DNA of 64,000 nucleotides, taken from Marichromatium bheemlicum (GTDB lineage: Bacteria; Pseudomonadota; Gammaproteobacteria; Chromatiales; Chromatiaceae). A program made the position numbers and the translations under genes. Under the pieces are notes generated by a model. That model did not search any database. It had not been told where the DNA came from and saw nothing but the letters and a program-made list of their open reading frames with translations. Each line of letters begins with the position of its first letter. Position 1 is the first letter of the stretch. Location: contig NZ_JAAXKX010000012.1 of NCBI RefSeq assembly GCF_012276755.1, positions 53,195 through 117,194 of the forward strand, read 5' to 3'. Positions 26,826-38,267 of this stretch are shown here, piece by piece.

Positions 26826-27083
26826 GTGACCTACTTCTACCAATCCTTCGGCGTCATCCCCGCTTGGGCCTTCGCATCCGGTTGGATGCTCGGTCTGTGC
26901 TCACCGGCGGCCTATCGTTGGGTTCCGAGTGCCTTGGGGATGAGCGATGGCGAGCGCGCGACTGCAGCGCTCGGCGCGAGTGCCTCGCGGCGACGAGCCG
27001 GTGAGCGCTCGGTGAGCACTCGCCCGAGTAGCCGTACCCGTCGCAACAGCCGTGGCGATGCCACGCTGCGCGCCGCTTCCTGA
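26826..27083 (+). CDS. Small hypothetical membrane protein
   Basis: An 85-aa protein, not recognised. A GTG start at 26826 has GGAG 7 nt upstream (26815-26818). The N-terminal 45 residues (TYFYQSFGVIPAWAFASGWMLGLCSPAAYRW) could span the membrane once. The C-terminal half is Arg/Ser-rich and disordered (RRRAGERS, RPSSRTRRNSR), so a cytoplasmic basic tail is likely. It stands between the reductase and hydrogenase genes, on the opposite strand to both, with a hairpin just downstream. Confidence 0.45.
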   Translation: MTYFYQSFGVIPAWAFASGWMLGLCSPAAYRWVPSALGMSDGERATAALGASASRRRAGERSVSTRPSSRTRRNSRGDATLRAAS

Positions 27084-27094
27084 GCTGTGCCGGT

Positions 27095-27125
27095 CCGTGA
27101 TGCCACCCCCTCTGGATCATCACGG
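27095..27125. terminator. Hairpin CCGTGATG-N15-CATCACGG
   Basis: Perfect 8-bp arms begin 11 bp after the stop of the small membrane protein and about 145 bp beyond the hynL stop on the other strand. No T-run; a possible bidirectional terminator between convergent units. Confidence 0.4.
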
Positions 27126-27270
27126 GCCTGAGTGTCGCGCGTCGTTTCCCTGCCCGTGTTCTCGGTCGTCTGGCGTACCGTTTCGCCCCTGTCTTCTGTG
27201 CCGTCGATGAGGCGGTCGCATCCCCTTCGACACCCGTGTGCCCTATCGGCGGCGACCCCAGGTGTGCCGC

Positions 27271-29001
<1,731 letters not shown>

Positions 29002-29059
29002 GGAACTGGCTCTCCTGCTGCTGGCCGGCTCTCCCGGCCTGGCTCATGCGCGGGTTGGC

Positions 29060-30367
29060 TCAGGCCGGCTGGCCGGACTCGGTGCCCGGTTCGGGCTCGG
29101 CGGCCGGTCGCTCGACCAGGTGCTCGGCGATCATCTCGGTCAGCCCGACCACCGGGATGTCCATGTTGAACTCCTCGAGCCCCTCCTCGAGCTGGGTGCG
29201 GCAGGTGGCGCACATGGTCACCATGCGCTCGGGCTCGACCGCCTCGATCTGCGCCTTCTTGCGCTTGAAGGCGGCGAGCTTCAGCGGCTCGGCGCGCTCG
29301 TTGGAGCTGACCCCGCCGCCGGCCCCGCAACACCACTGGAAGCGCCCGTGCTCGTCGAGGTCGACGAAGTGCTCCGCCACCAGGTCCATCAGCGCGCGCT
29401 GCTCGCCGATCACCCCGCTCTTGCGTGCGAGGTTGCAGGGGTCGTGCATCGACAGCCGGTCTGCCTCCTTGCCCTCGGTGTGCAGCCGCCCGTCGCGGCG
29501 CAGCTCGTCGAGCACCTCGATGATGTGGAAGACGCGGAAGGGGTAGGGACGCCCGATCAGATTCGGGCCCTCCCAGCGGATCGCGGTGAAGGCGTGACCG
29601 CACTCGGGGCTGATCACCCGGCTCACCCCGAGCGCCGAGGCTGCGACCACCACGCGCTCGACGAGCTCGGCGGCGATGTCCTTGCTGCCGATCTGGATGC
29701 CGGCGTTGGTGGCCTCGAAACACTGGGTGGAGAGCGTCCAGCGCACCCCGGCGTGATCGAAGATGCGGGTGATCGCCTCGAGGTACTCGGGGAAGTTGAT
29801 GATCTCCATCGACGAGAGCATCACCAGGTACTCGGCGCCGGCGCGATCGACCGGCACCGTCAGCCCGGTGCTGCGCTCGACGTGCTGGATCTGCACCGCC
29901 AGCGTCTTCCACTGCAGCCCCATCGGGCTGCCGGTGCGGATCGCCCGCACCGAGGCGGCAACCAGTCCCTCCGGGGCATGCCCGGACTGCACCATGCCCT
30001 CGCGGGTCTTGCGGATCATGTAGACGAGATCGTTGCCCACCGGGCAGACCATGGAACAGCGCCCGCACAGGCTGCAGCTGTCGTAGACCAGCGGTTCCCA
30101 CTCGGCGAGCATGGCATCGCTGACCTCTTGCCCCAGTCCCAGCCAGCGCTTGATCCGTCCCCACAGGGTGAACTCCGCCTCCCATACCCGTCGTAGCGGT
30201 TCGAGCTTGAGGATCGGGGTGTAGCGCGGGTCGCCGGTCTCCAGATAGAAGGGGCAGGACTGGGCGCAGAGCCCGCAGCGCACGCAGCTCGAGAAGAAGG
30301 CCGCCACCGGGGCGTCGATCTCGGCGCGCAGCGCCGCCAGTCCACGTTCGAGAGAGAGTTCGCTCAT
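29060..30367 (-). CDS. isp2: Isp2, HdrD-like Fe-S subunit of the hydrogenase
   Basis: A 435-aa cytoplasmic-type iron-sulfur protein. It has two 4Fe-4S motifs (CVRCGLCAQSCPF, 28-40; CSLCGRCSMVCPVG, 98-111), then CCG-type cysteine domains (SPECGHAF, HDPCNLARKSG, WCCGAGGGVSS, CATCRTQL). The first CCG domain looks degenerate (STQCFEATN). It resembles heterodisulfide reductase HdrD and DsrK. With Isp1 it is believed to carry electrons between the hydrogenase and the quinone or cytoplasmic pool; this role is supported in Thiocapsa. The ATG overlaps the isp1 stop (ATGA). Confidence 0.92.
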   Translation of the reverse strand: MSELSLERGLAALRAEIDAPVAAFFSSCVRCGLCAQSCPFYLETGDPRYTPILKLEPLRRVWEAEFTLWGRIKRWLGLGQEVSDAMLAEWEPLVYDSCSLCGRCSMVCPVGNDLVYMIRKTREGMVQSGHAPEGLVAASVRAIRTGSPMGLQWKTLAVQIQHVERSTGLTVPVDRAGAEYLVMLSSMEIINFPEYLEAITRIFDHAGVRWTLSTQCFEATNAGIQIGSKDIAAELVERVVVAASALGVSRVISPECGHAFTAIRWEGPNLIGRPYPFRVFHIIEVLDELRRDGRLHTEGKEADRLSMHDPCNLARKSGVIGEQRALMDLVAEHFVDLDEHGRFQWCCGAGGGVSSNERAEPLKLAAFKRKKAQIEAVEPERMVTMCATCRTQLEEGLEEFNMDIPVVGLTEMIAEHLVERPAAEPEPGTESGQPA

Positions 30368-31026
30368 GACCGCACCCCCTTGCGGCCGAAGGCCGCGCCG
30401 TTGTACCAGCGCGCGAAGACGGTGGTGAAGATATGGGTGAGCTTGGTGAAGGGCAGACAGATCAGCAGCAGCTCGGCGCTGAGGATGTGCATGCCGAGCG
30501 CCAGCGGATAGGGATCGACCAGCCGGTGATAGGCGAGATAGCCGGTCAGCACCACGGCGAAGGTCAGTGCCCACACCAGATAGTCCTGGGGGATGCTGAT
30601 CCGGCGCTTGACCGGATGGAGCAGACGGTGGAGCAGTGCGGCGACCAGCCCGGCCAGGGTGATGGCGGTGAGCAGGTCGATCACCGGGTTGGGCAGGGTC
30701 GGCCAGGAGACGCCGAAGACCCCGGCGACCAGCTCCACATGCGGCACGGAGAGCAGCAGCACGATGATGAAGCCGAGGTGCCAGATCCAGCCGACCAGCA
30801 CGTCGAAGGGTGCGCGCCTGAAGGTGCCGGGGTCGGGGATGGTGCGGGTGAAGACGGTGCGCAGCCCCGGCAGCCACTCGCCGGCGCGCGCCTCGGCATG
30901 GTTGGTGGCGCGCCCGAGCAGCAGGATCTCGAACAGCCGCGCCAGCATCCCCACGGCGAAGATGCCGAGTGCGATCTGGAACATCGGCCCCTTGGTCCAC
31001 AGCAGGAATTCCATCGCGCCGTTCAT
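30364..31026 (-). CDS. isp1: Isp1, NarI-like cytochrome b subunit
   Basis: A 220-aa integral membrane protein with five hydrophobic spans: MFQIALGIFAVGMLARLFEILLL, LVGWIWHLGFIIVLLLSVPH, VIDLLTAITLAGLVAALLHRLL, YLVWALTFAVVLTGYLAYH and LGMHILSAELLLICLPFTKLTHIF. Histidines in several spans (WHLGF, LLHRLL, GMHILSA, LTHIF) are candidate ligands for two b hemes, as in NarI and DsrM. It is coupled by 4-bp overlaps to hynS upstream and isp2 downstream. It likely takes electrons from periplasmic HynSL into the membrane. Confidence 0.92.
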   Translation of the reverse strand: MNGAMEFLLWTKGPMFQIALGIFAVGMLARLFEILLLGRATNHAEARAGEWLPGLRTVFTRTIPDPGTFRRAPFDVLVGWIWHLGFIIVLLLSVPHVELVAGVFGVSWPTLPNPVIDLLTAITLAGLVAALLHRLLHPVKRRISIPQDYLVWALTFAVVLTGYLAYHRLVDPYPLALGMHILSAELLLICLPFTKLTHIFTTVFARWYNGAAFGRKGVRS

Positions 31027-32120
31027 AGCCTCTTCTCCAGCGCCTCGACGGTGACCGGTTCGCGCTGCTGCTGCTCGTGGCGGGTGAAGCGCCTGGCGGC
31101 CAGCGCGGTGCCGGCGCCGAGCGCGGCCCCGGCGGCGCCGGCACCGAGCAGCGCCTCAGCGTTCACCCGTGGCGGTACCGAGACGGCCTGGTAGAAGCCG
31201 CCGGCGTCCCAGAAGGCCGGCTCCGAGCAACCCAGGCAGGGGTGCCCGGCCTCGATCGGCCAGCTGGTGGCGCCGTTCCAGCGCTGGGTGGCGCAGGCGT
31301 TGTAGGTGGTCGGACCCTTGCAGCCGAGCCGGTAGAGACACCAGCCCTGGCGCGCGCCCTCGTCGTCGAAGGACTCGGCGAACAGGCCCTGGTCGTAGAA
31401 GGGACGACGATAGCAGCGGTCGTGGATCGACTCGCCGAAGAAGGCCAGCGGTCGGCGGTAGGCGTCGAGCTCGGGCAGCCGGCCGAAGGTCAGGTAATGC
31501 GCCAGCACCCCGGTGATCGCCATCGGGATCGGCGGACAGCCGGAGATGTTGACGATCGGCTTGTCGTCGACCAGCTCCATCACCGCGCGCGCGCCGGTGG
31601 GGTTGGGCGCGGCGCGCGGCAGCCCGCCGAAGGCGGCGCAGGTGCCCACCGCGATCACCGCCGCGGCGTGCTCCACGGTCTCCATCAGGATCGCGTGGTT
31701 GCTGTGCCCGGCGACAGTGGAATAGCCGGGGTTGGCCTCCGGGCCGGGGATGGAGCCGTCGACCACCACTAGATAGGCCCCGGCGTTGTCGCGCATCGCC
31801 TGCAGTCGTGCGGCCTCGGCCGCCTCGCCCGAGGCCGCCTGCAGGGTGTGGTGGTAGTCGAGCGAGATCGCCTCGAAGATCAGCCCCTCGAGGGTCGGGG
31901 CATGGCTGCGGGTGAGCGACTCGGTGCAGCCGGTGCACTCCTGGAAGGAGAGCCAGATCACCGAGGGGCGGCGCGCCGCCTCCAACGCCTCGGCGATCCT
32001 CGGGATCAGGCTCGGCGGCAGCGCCATCAGCGAGGCGGTGGCGGCGCAGAACTTGAGAAAACCACGCCGCGAGACCCCTTGGGCACGCAGCTGCTCGGCG
32101 AGTGTCTGGGTGGCGGCCAT
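31023..32120 (-). CDS. hynS: [NiFe] hydrogenase small subunit HynS
   Basis: A 365-aa Fe-S subunit. The Tat signal is SRRGFLKFCAATASLMAL (17-34), sending the HynSL dimer to the periplasm. Proximal cluster: CTGCTES (C62, C65), GTCAAFGG and SGCPPIP. Distal and medial clusters: ESIHDRCYRRPFYD, GWCLYRLGCKGP, NACATQRWNG, HPCLGCSEPAFWD. A C-terminal hydrophobic anchor (LLGAGAAGAALGAGTALAA) precedes a basic tail. I chose the ATG at 32120, which places the twin arginines correctly. It lies 17 bp after hupH and overlaps isp1 by 4 bp. Confidence 0.95.
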   Translation of the reverse strand: MAATQTLAEQLRAQGVSRRGFLKFCAATASLMALPPSLIPRIAEALEAARRPSVIWLSFQECTGCTESLTRSHAPTLEGLIFEAISLDYHHTLQAASGEAAEAARLQAMRDNAGAYLVVVDGSIPGPEANPGYSTVAGHSNHAILMETVEHAAAVIAVGTCAAFGGLPRAAPNPTGARAVMELVDDKPIVNISGCPPIPMAITGVLAHYLTFGRLPELDAYRRPLAFFGESIHDRCYRRPFYDQGLFAESFDDEGARQGWCLYRLGCKGPTTYNACATQRWNGATSWPIEAGHPCLGCSEPAFWDAGGFYQAVSVPPRVNAEALLGAGAAGAALGAGTALAARRFTRHEQQQREPVTVEALEKRL

Positions 32121-32137
32121 GATCCCTCCTCGTGGCG

Positions 32138-32578
32138 TCAGGACGGTGGAGACGGGTCGCCCGCGCCGGCCAGCCCGGCGTCGAGGCGCTGCAGACCGGC
32201 GTTGAGCGTGGCCCGATCGGTGCGCAGGATCTGCGGTACGGAGGCGATCTCGAGATGCAGTGCGAGCCGTTGGTCGTCGGCGTCGCGGTAGTCGACGACC
32301 CACACCCCGGGGGTGGCCGACTCGTGGATCCGGGTCGGTCCCATGGCATCGATCCGTGCCTCGACCTCACCGCGACCGATGAAGGCCAGCAGCTGATCGA
32401 TCAGCGTGGTGTTGAGCGGCAGGGCATGGAGGTCGATGCGGTGTTCGCTGCCCTCGTCGATGAGTCGGGCGAGCGCGTAGCGCACCTCATGGAGCAGCGG
32501 GACCAGTGGTCCGGGTAGGGGGGGGAGAGCGTCCGTGTCCGTGTCCCCGACGGGGGCGATGGATTCCAGCGTGGGCAT
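32138..32578 (-). CDS. hupH: HupH/HyaF-family hydrogenase expression protein, short form
   Basis: A 146-aa protein with one HupH C-terminal-type domain: EVRYALARLIDEG, IDLHALPLNTTLIDQLLAFIGRGEVEARI, RIHESATPGVWVVDYRD, LHLEIASVPQILRTD. Family members aid small-subunit maturation. Full-length HupH is about 280 aa with two such repeats, so this is a half-size version, not visibly truncated. The ATG at 32578 has GAGG 8 nt upstream; a GTG three codons earlier sits on the ribosome site and is less likely. It sits directly upstream of hynS. Confidence 0.82.
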   Translation of the reverse strand: MPTLESIAPVGDTDTDALPPLPGPLVPLLHEVRYALARLIDEGSEHRIDLHALPLNTTLIDQLLAFIGRGEVEARIDAMGPTRIHESATPGVWVVDYRDADDQRLALHLEIASVPQILRTDRATLNAGLQRLDAGLAGAGDPSPPS

Positions 32579-32675
32579 GTCGCTCACCTCGGACTGACCT
32601 TGGCTAGGGAGTCTAGGTGCTTTGTGTGCGACCTGAATTGATTTGGCGCAGCTATTTTAGAAAGTTAGCAACCTC

Positions 32676-33188
32676 CTATATTCTCGGGGTTTTTCTAGTA
32701 GATCGTCTGCCCCAGCGCCTCAGCAGGGCGTGGATCGCGGCCGTGACCGCGGGCAGCGCGGCCTCGACCGGTGGACTCAGGTGCTCGCCCCAGTCGACCC
32801 GCTCGGGCGCGACCGTCACCAATGCGCGTGGTTGCGGCAGGCTGCCGGTGAGTCGGGCGATGTCGAGCAGATCGGCCAAGCCGACCTCGTGTACGCTCCT
32901 GGCGTGAGCGCGTAGATGCGCGTCCAGCACCGCGTCCTCGAATACCCGGAGGGTGCCGGGTGGCTCGCCCAGTGCGGCGGCATCGACCACGATCAGGCGG
33001 GCGCAGGCGGCGATGTCGGTGGCTAGGGTGAAGCCCAGGGTACCGCCGTCGAGACAGCGAAAGGGCGCGTTCGGACCGGAGTCGACCTCGAACCAGCGGA
33101 TCAGGCGTGGGCCGAGGCCCTCGTCACTGAGCAGCAGGTTGCCGATGCCGAGGATCAGGGTGTCGGGCTCGGATGGGGCCTGGTGCAT
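32676..33188 (-). CDS. hynD: Hydrogenase maturation protease (HynD/HupD family)
   Basis: A 170-aa HybD-like endopeptidase that trims the large-subunit C-terminus after nickel insertion. Signatures: ILGIGNLLLSDEGLG (the Glu of SDEG binds nickel), FRCLDGGTLGF, LIVVDAAALG and SVHEVGLADLL, whose His is the third nickel ligand. Cytosolic. The start at 33188 is 77 bp from the divergent hypC. A CATCC-N7-GGATG dyad (33199-33215) lies in that spacer. It should process HynL, whose 15-residue tail is intact. Confidence 0.93.
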   Translation of the reverse strand: MHQAPSEPDTLILGIGNLLLSDEGLGPRLIRWFEVDSGPNAPFRCLDGGTLGFTLATDIAACARLIVVDAAALGEPPGTLRVFEDAVLDAHLRAHARSVHEVGLADLLDIARLTGSLPQPRALVTVAPERVDWGEHLSPPVEAALPAVTAAIHALLRRWGRRSTRKTPRI

Positions 33189-33265
33189 GGTCTGGGTCCA
33201 TCCTGTAATTGGATGTGGGCGCGCCGGGCTGGAGGGACGGCCTCGGGTCGTCGGGAGAGGGCATG

Positions 33266-33496
33266 ATGTGTTTCGGGATACCGATGCGAATCCGCGCGAT
33301 CGACGGCCTGATCGCGCACTGCGAGGCCAAGGGCGTGGAGCGACAGGCCAGCCTGCTGATGCTGGCGCACGAGTCGCTCGTCGTCGGTGACTACGTGGTG
33401 GTCCACCTGGGGCACGCGATCGAGCGGGTCGACCCCGATACCGCCGCCGAGGCCTGGCGTCTCTACGACGAGATGCTGGTGGCAGGGCGGGTGTAG
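33266..33496 (+). CDS. hypC: Hydrogenase maturation chaperone HypC
   Basis: A 76-aa HypC/HupF/HybG-family chaperone that carries the Fe(CN)2CO unit with HypD. It begins MCFGIPMRI; Cys2 is essential in this family and must follow the processed Met, which fixes the start at 33266 rather than the ATG one codon earlier. The body (GDYVVVHLGHAIERVD) and length are typical. GGGAGAGG precedes the start. It is the only hyp gene here and lies on the strand opposite the rest of the locus. Confidence 0.93.
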   Translation: MCFGIPMRIRAIDGLIAHCEAKGVERQASLLMLAHESLVVGDYVVVHLGHAIERVDPDTAAEAWRLYDEMLVAGRV

Positions 33497-33505
33497 CGGC
33501 ACGCT

Positions 33506-33964
33506 TCAGCCCTGGGCGGTGCCGGCGAGCGCGTACTGCGCCTCGACCTCGGCCGACTCCGAGCGCGTATCGTCCTCCATCATCGCGCAGTTGACCGCCA
33601 TACGCGCCTGCACCGCCGCCTTCCAGGCCGGGTTGCGGGCATCGCGACGTACGTCCTCGGGGGCGAGCGCGGCGCTGGCGGCGGCGGCGACGAAGTGCTC
33701 GGCCTGGGCCATCCAGTCGGTGTCCTTGCCACAGTCGGTATAGGTGCGGGTGGCGTGCGCCTTGGCGATGCGGAAGGCCTCGGCGAGCGCCTCCGGCGGG
33801 CTTGTCGGGTCGACCCCGATGGCGATTGCCTGATGGACACGGGCGTCGCCGCACAGTGCGCCGACGCGCTCGGCGAAGCGGCAGCCGAGGACGCGTCGCT
33901 GGCGATACGAGAGCGCGTCGAGCGCGGCGCGGAGGTCCTGATCGGTCTCGATACGGATGGCCAT
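33506..33964 (-). CDS. Hypothetical protein of the hydrogenase locus
   Basis: A 152-aa protein that I do not recognise. It is predicted mostly helical. Potential metal or redox residues are C in VLGCRFAERV, ALCGDARVHQ and YTDCGKDTDWM, plus H in KAHATRTYTDC and QAEHFVAAAAS, and NCAMMEDD. I chose the ATG at 33964 (MAIRIETDQD), with CGAGGAG about 5 nt upstream; the open frame upstream crosses a repeat. It is convergent with hypC (9 bp between stops) and is the most upstream minus-strand gene of the locus, so it may be a hydrogenase accessory factor (inference). Confidence 0.65.
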   Translation of the reverse strand: MAIRIETDQDLRAALDALSYRQRRVLGCRFAERVGALCGDARVHQAIAIGVDPTSPPEALAEAFRIAKAHATRTYTDCGKDTDWMAQAEHFVAAAASAALAPEDVRRDARNPAWKAAVQARMAVNCAMMEDDTRSESAEVEAQYALAGTAQG

Positions 33965-34055
33965 GGTCGGCTCCTCGCGTTGGCGGGTCAGGGACCGCTG
34001 AGATCGCGTCAAGAGTATCAGCAAATGATCATATTGCCAGCCGCCAAGAGTGCGT

Positions 34056-34273
34056 GAACCGCAAAGACACAAAGGACGCGAAGGGGGGAAGCCGCCAGCT
34101 GTCAGCGTCCTGTGGTGCGCGTCCTCGACGGCAGCGCAGATGGCTACAGTGCTTTACGACCAGCTGGCGCTGAGCACGTATTCTTGGCGCTACCGATGGC
34201 AGGTGAGCCACTCTGGCTGGTCAGCTGGAAACGCTGATTCCCTTTGCACCCATCGTGTCTTTGCGGTTCGATC
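34056..34273. repeat. 218-bp inverted-repeat element, dispersed-repeat copies 2 and 3
   Basis: The left end (34056-34084) begins GAACCGCAAAGACACAAAGG. The right end (34240-34273) is its imperfect reverse complement, ending GTGTCTTTGCGGTTCGATC. Both match the element at 5325. The interior has no gene and carries CAGCTG-type motifs near both ends (GCCGCCAGCTG; TCAGCTGG). It could be a non-autonomous mobile element or two inward-facing intergenic repeats. It fills most of the 419-bp gap between the 33506 gene and ppsR. Confidence 0.65.
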
Positions 34274-34383
34274 ATTCCCATGACATCGCTCGCTTCGCGG
34301 TTCGCGGACGGCGTGCGAGGATAGGGACAGTGACCGGGGGGCCCCGGTCGCGGGTGTCTTCCTCCCCGTCTGGAATCGAGTCT

Positions 34384-35220
34384 ATGAACAGAACCGTCTT
34401 CTTCGTCTCCGAGAGCACCGGCATCACCGCCGAGACCCTGGGGCACAGCCTGCTGTCGCAGTTCGACACCATCGACTTCGAGCAGGTCTACATGCCCTAC
34501 ATCAACACCGAGATGCGTGCCAAGGCGCTCACCCAGCGCATGCAAGAGGCGGCCGAGCGTGATGGGGTACGTCCGATCGTCTTTGCCACCATGCTCAACG
34601 ACGAGATTCGCGACGTCCTCAAGACTGGCAACTGCTTCTACATGGAGCTGTTCGAGGGCTTCGTCGAGCCGCTTTCGGCCGAACTCGGGGTCTCACCGAG
34701 TCGCGAGTCCGGGCGCAGCCATGCCATCACCCGGCCGAACTTCTACACCAAACGGATCGAGGCGATCAATTTCGCCATGGCCAACGACGACGGCGTGCGC
34801 CCAGATAATTTCAACCGTGCCGATGTCGTGCTCCTCGGCGTCTCGCGCTCGGGCAAGACCCCGATTTGTCTCTATCTGGCGATGCACTACGGGCTGCGCG
34901 CGGCCAACTACCCGATCACCGAGGAGGACTTCGAGCACGGTGACGTGCCCAAGCAGGTGTGGGACTGTCGTGACAAGCTGTTTGCGCTGATCATCGATCC
35001 GCAGCGACTGCAGCTCATTCGTGAGGAGCGTCGTCCTGGTAGCCCCTATGCCTCGATGACCAGATGCCAACAGGATCTGCGCCACGCACAACAGATCTTT
35101 CGCCGGTTGCAGGTACCGGTGATCAACACCACCAGCCAGTCGATCGAAGAGGTCTCGGCGCAGATCATCAAGACCTTCAAGGAGAATCAGGACCGACAGC
35201 TGGCCCTGCGGGTACGCTGA
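34384..35220 (+). CDS. ppsR: PEP synthase regulatory protein PpsR (bifunctional kinase / pyrophosphorylase)
   Basis: A 278-aa DUF299-family enzyme. It inactivates PEP synthase by ADP-dependent phosphorylation of a Thr next to the catalytic His, and restores it with phosphate. The nucleotide motif is GVSRSGKTP (152-160), with YPITEEDF and SPYASMTRCQQDL following. The start at 34384 gives MNRTVFFVSESTGITAETLGHSLL, the family N-terminus; the upstream open frame runs through the repeat. Its target ppsA is 4.6 kb away on the other strand, with the pnt operon between. Confidence 0.95.
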   Translation: MNRTVFFVSESTGITAETLGHSLLSQFDTIDFEQVYMPYINTEMRAKALTQRMQEAAERDGVRPIVFATMLNDEIRDVLKTGNCFYMELFEGFVEPLSAELGVSPSRESGRSHAITRPNFYTKRIEAINFAMANDDGVRPDNFNRADVVLLGVSRSGKTPICLYLAMHYGLRAANYPITEEDFEHGDVPKQVWDCRDKLFALIIDPQRLQLIREERRPGSPYASMTRCQQDLRHAQQIFRRLQVPVINTTSQSIEEVSAQIIKTFKENQDRQLALRVR

Positions 35221-35315
35221 GCGACCGTGACCCGGTGTCGGTGTCATCGGGCGACGCAGAATAAGCAATTCGGCATATATTGATTTTAAAGTGATCGCTG
35301 CGGTCTCAGGGTTTT

Positions 35316-35333
35316 CCCCGCCCCCTGGCGGGG
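35316..35333. promoter_or_regulatory. GC-rich hairpin CCCCGCC-CCCT-GGCGGGG
   Basis: A perfect 7-bp stem with a 4-nt loop, nested inside outer arms GATCGC (35293) and GCGATC (35339). It has no adjacent T-run; T6 lies 14 nt downstream. It lies 95 bp after ppsR and just before the predicted pnt promoter, so it may end the ppsR transcript or shape the promoter. Confidence 0.4.
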
Positions 35334-35336
35334 CGG

Positions 35337-35365
35337 TTGCGATCCTGTTTTTTGGCACTGATAAT
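35337..35365 (+). promoter_or_regulatory. Candidate sigma-70 promoter of the pnt operon
   Basis: TTGCGA, 17 bp, then GATAAT, ending 52 bp before the pntAA start. The same bases can be read as a sigma-54 site (GG-N10-GC in TGGCAC...ATGC, 35353-35367), but the -12 element is ATGC rather than TTGC. I prefer sigma-70. Confidence 0.45.
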
Positions 35366-35417
35366 GCTGTAGTTTTAGCGTCACGATGTGGCGGTGGCGA
35401 GGGAGAGGCAATCGCGG

Positions 35418-36512
35418 ATGAAGATCGGAATTCCTCTGGAGCGACGTCCCGGCGAGGCCCGTGTGGCCTCGACCCCGGAGGTGGTACGTAAGCTGGTGGC
35501 CAAGGGCCTGGAGGTCTGGGTCGAGCAGGGTGCCGGCGCGCGTGCCGGTTACCCCGATGCAGACTACGCCGAGGCCGGTGCGACCCTGGGGCCGCGCGAG
35601 TCGGTCTATGACGCCGACCTGGTGCTCAAGGTGCGTCGCCCCGAGCCCGAGGAGGTCGAGCTGATGCGCCGCGGCGCGCGTTATCTCGGTTTCCTGGAGG
35701 GCTGCGGCGAGGACGCGTTGTTGGCGGCGATGCAGGCGCGCGAGCTGCTGGTCTTTCCGCTGGAGCGGATGCCGCGTACCTCGCGTGCGCAGTCGATGGA
35801 CGCGCTCTCCTCGCAGAGCAGCATCGCCGGCTATCGCGCCACCCTCGAGGCGGCGAGCCGCTATGGGCGCTTCTTCCCGATGATGATGACCTCGGCCGGC
35901 TCGGCCAAGCCGGCGCGGGTGGTGGTGCTCGGCGCCGGGGTCGCGGGCCTGCAGGCGATCGCCACCGCACGGCGGCTCGGCGCCGATGTCCACGCCTATG
36001 ACGTGCGTCCCGAGACCCACGAACAGATCCGCTCGCTCGGTGCGCGCCCGATCGAACTCGATCTCGGTGAGAGCGGCGCGGGCGAGGGTGGCTATGCCCG
36101 CGAACTCTCCGACGAGGCCAAGGCCCGCCAGCAGGCCGCGCTCGCCGATGAGCTGGCGCGCGCCCAGGTGATCATCACCACCGCCCAGATCCCCTGTCGC
36201 CATGCCCCGGAGCTGATCCCGGAGACGGTGGTCGAGCGCATGCGCCCCGGTTCGGTGATCGTCGACCTGGCCGCCGCCAGTGGCGGCAACTGCCCGCTCA
36301 CCGTCGCCGACGAGGTCGTCGAGCGGCACGGCGTCACCCTGGTCGGGCTGACCAACTACCCGGCGCTGCTTGCAGCCGACGCCAGCGCCTTCTACGCGCG
36401 TAACCTCGCCAACCTGCTCGAGCTGATGATCGAGACCGGGGCGTCCGGACCCCAGCTCAGGGACCCGGCGGACGACGAGATCACCGCCGCGATGGTGGCG
36501 TGCGCCGACTGA
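35418..36512 (+). CDS. pntAA: NAD(P) transhydrogenase subunit alpha part 1 (PntAA)
   Basis: The 364-aa soluble NAD(H)-binding domain (dI) of proton-translocating transhydrogenase, which couples NADH to NADP+ reduction. The alanine-dehydrogenase-like fold shows [19 protein letters not shown] at the N-terminus, the Rossmann motif [21 protein letters not shown] and the family loop [16 protein letters not shown] chose the ATG at 35418, with GGAGAGG about 10 nt upstream. The alpha chain is split here (pntAA + pntAB), as in Rhodospirillum and many phototrophs, whereas enteric PntA is one chain. First gene of the operon. Confidence 0.95.
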   Translation: MKIGIPLERRPGEARVASTPEVVRKLVAKGLEVWVEQGAGARAGYPDADYAEAGATLGPRESVYDADLVLKVRRPEPEEVELMRRGARYLGFLEGCGEDALLAAMQARELLVFPLERMPRTSRAQSMDALSSQSSIAGYRATLEAASRYGRFFPMMMTSAGSAKPARVVVLGAGVAGLQAIATARRLGADVHAYDVRPETHEQIRSLGARPIELDLGESGAGEGGYARELSDEAKARQQAALADELARAQVIITTAQIPCRHAPELIPETVVERMRPGSVIVDLAAASGGNCPLTVADEVVERHGVTLVGLTNYPALLAADASAFYARNLANLLELMIETGASGPQLRDPADDEITAAMVACAD

Positions 36513-36556
36513 GCGCGCGCCCGCCATCCGTCCACCCATTGCCAACGGAGAGACTC

Positions 36557-36853
36557 ATGCCGGAGTTGCTCGACCCAACGATCATCGCGCTCTACGTCTT
36601 TATCCTCGCCTGCTTCATCGGTTACTGGGTGGTGTGGGGCGTGACCCCCTCGCTGCACACCCCACTGGTGGCGCTCACCAACGCCATCTCCGGCATCGTG
36701 CTGATCGGCGCGCTGCTGGTCGCCGGTGACCCCGACGCCGGGCTGCTGACCCAGTTGCTCGGTTTCCTCGCGGTGCTGCTCGCCTCGATCAACGTCTTCG
36801 GCGGTTTCCTGGTGACGCACCGTATGCTCTCCATGTTCAAGAAGAAGCGATAG
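36557..36853 (+). CDS. pntAB: NAD(P) transhydrogenase subunit alpha part 2 (PntAB)
   Basis: A 98-aa membrane subunit with three spans: [38 protein letters not shown] and [25 protein letters not shown]. It supplies part of the dII proton channel. I chose the ATG at 36557, with GGAGAG upstream. It follows pntAA by 44 bp and precedes pntB by 13 bp. Length is typical of the split subunit (about 95-110 aa). Confidence 0.95.
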   Translation: MPELLDPTIIALYVFILACFIGYWVVWGVTPSLHTPLVALTNAISGIVLIGALLVAGDPDAGLLTQLLGFLAVLLASINVFGGFLVTHRMLSMFKKKR

Positions 36854-36866
36854 GGACGGCATTGCG

Positions 36867-38267
<1,401 letters not shown>

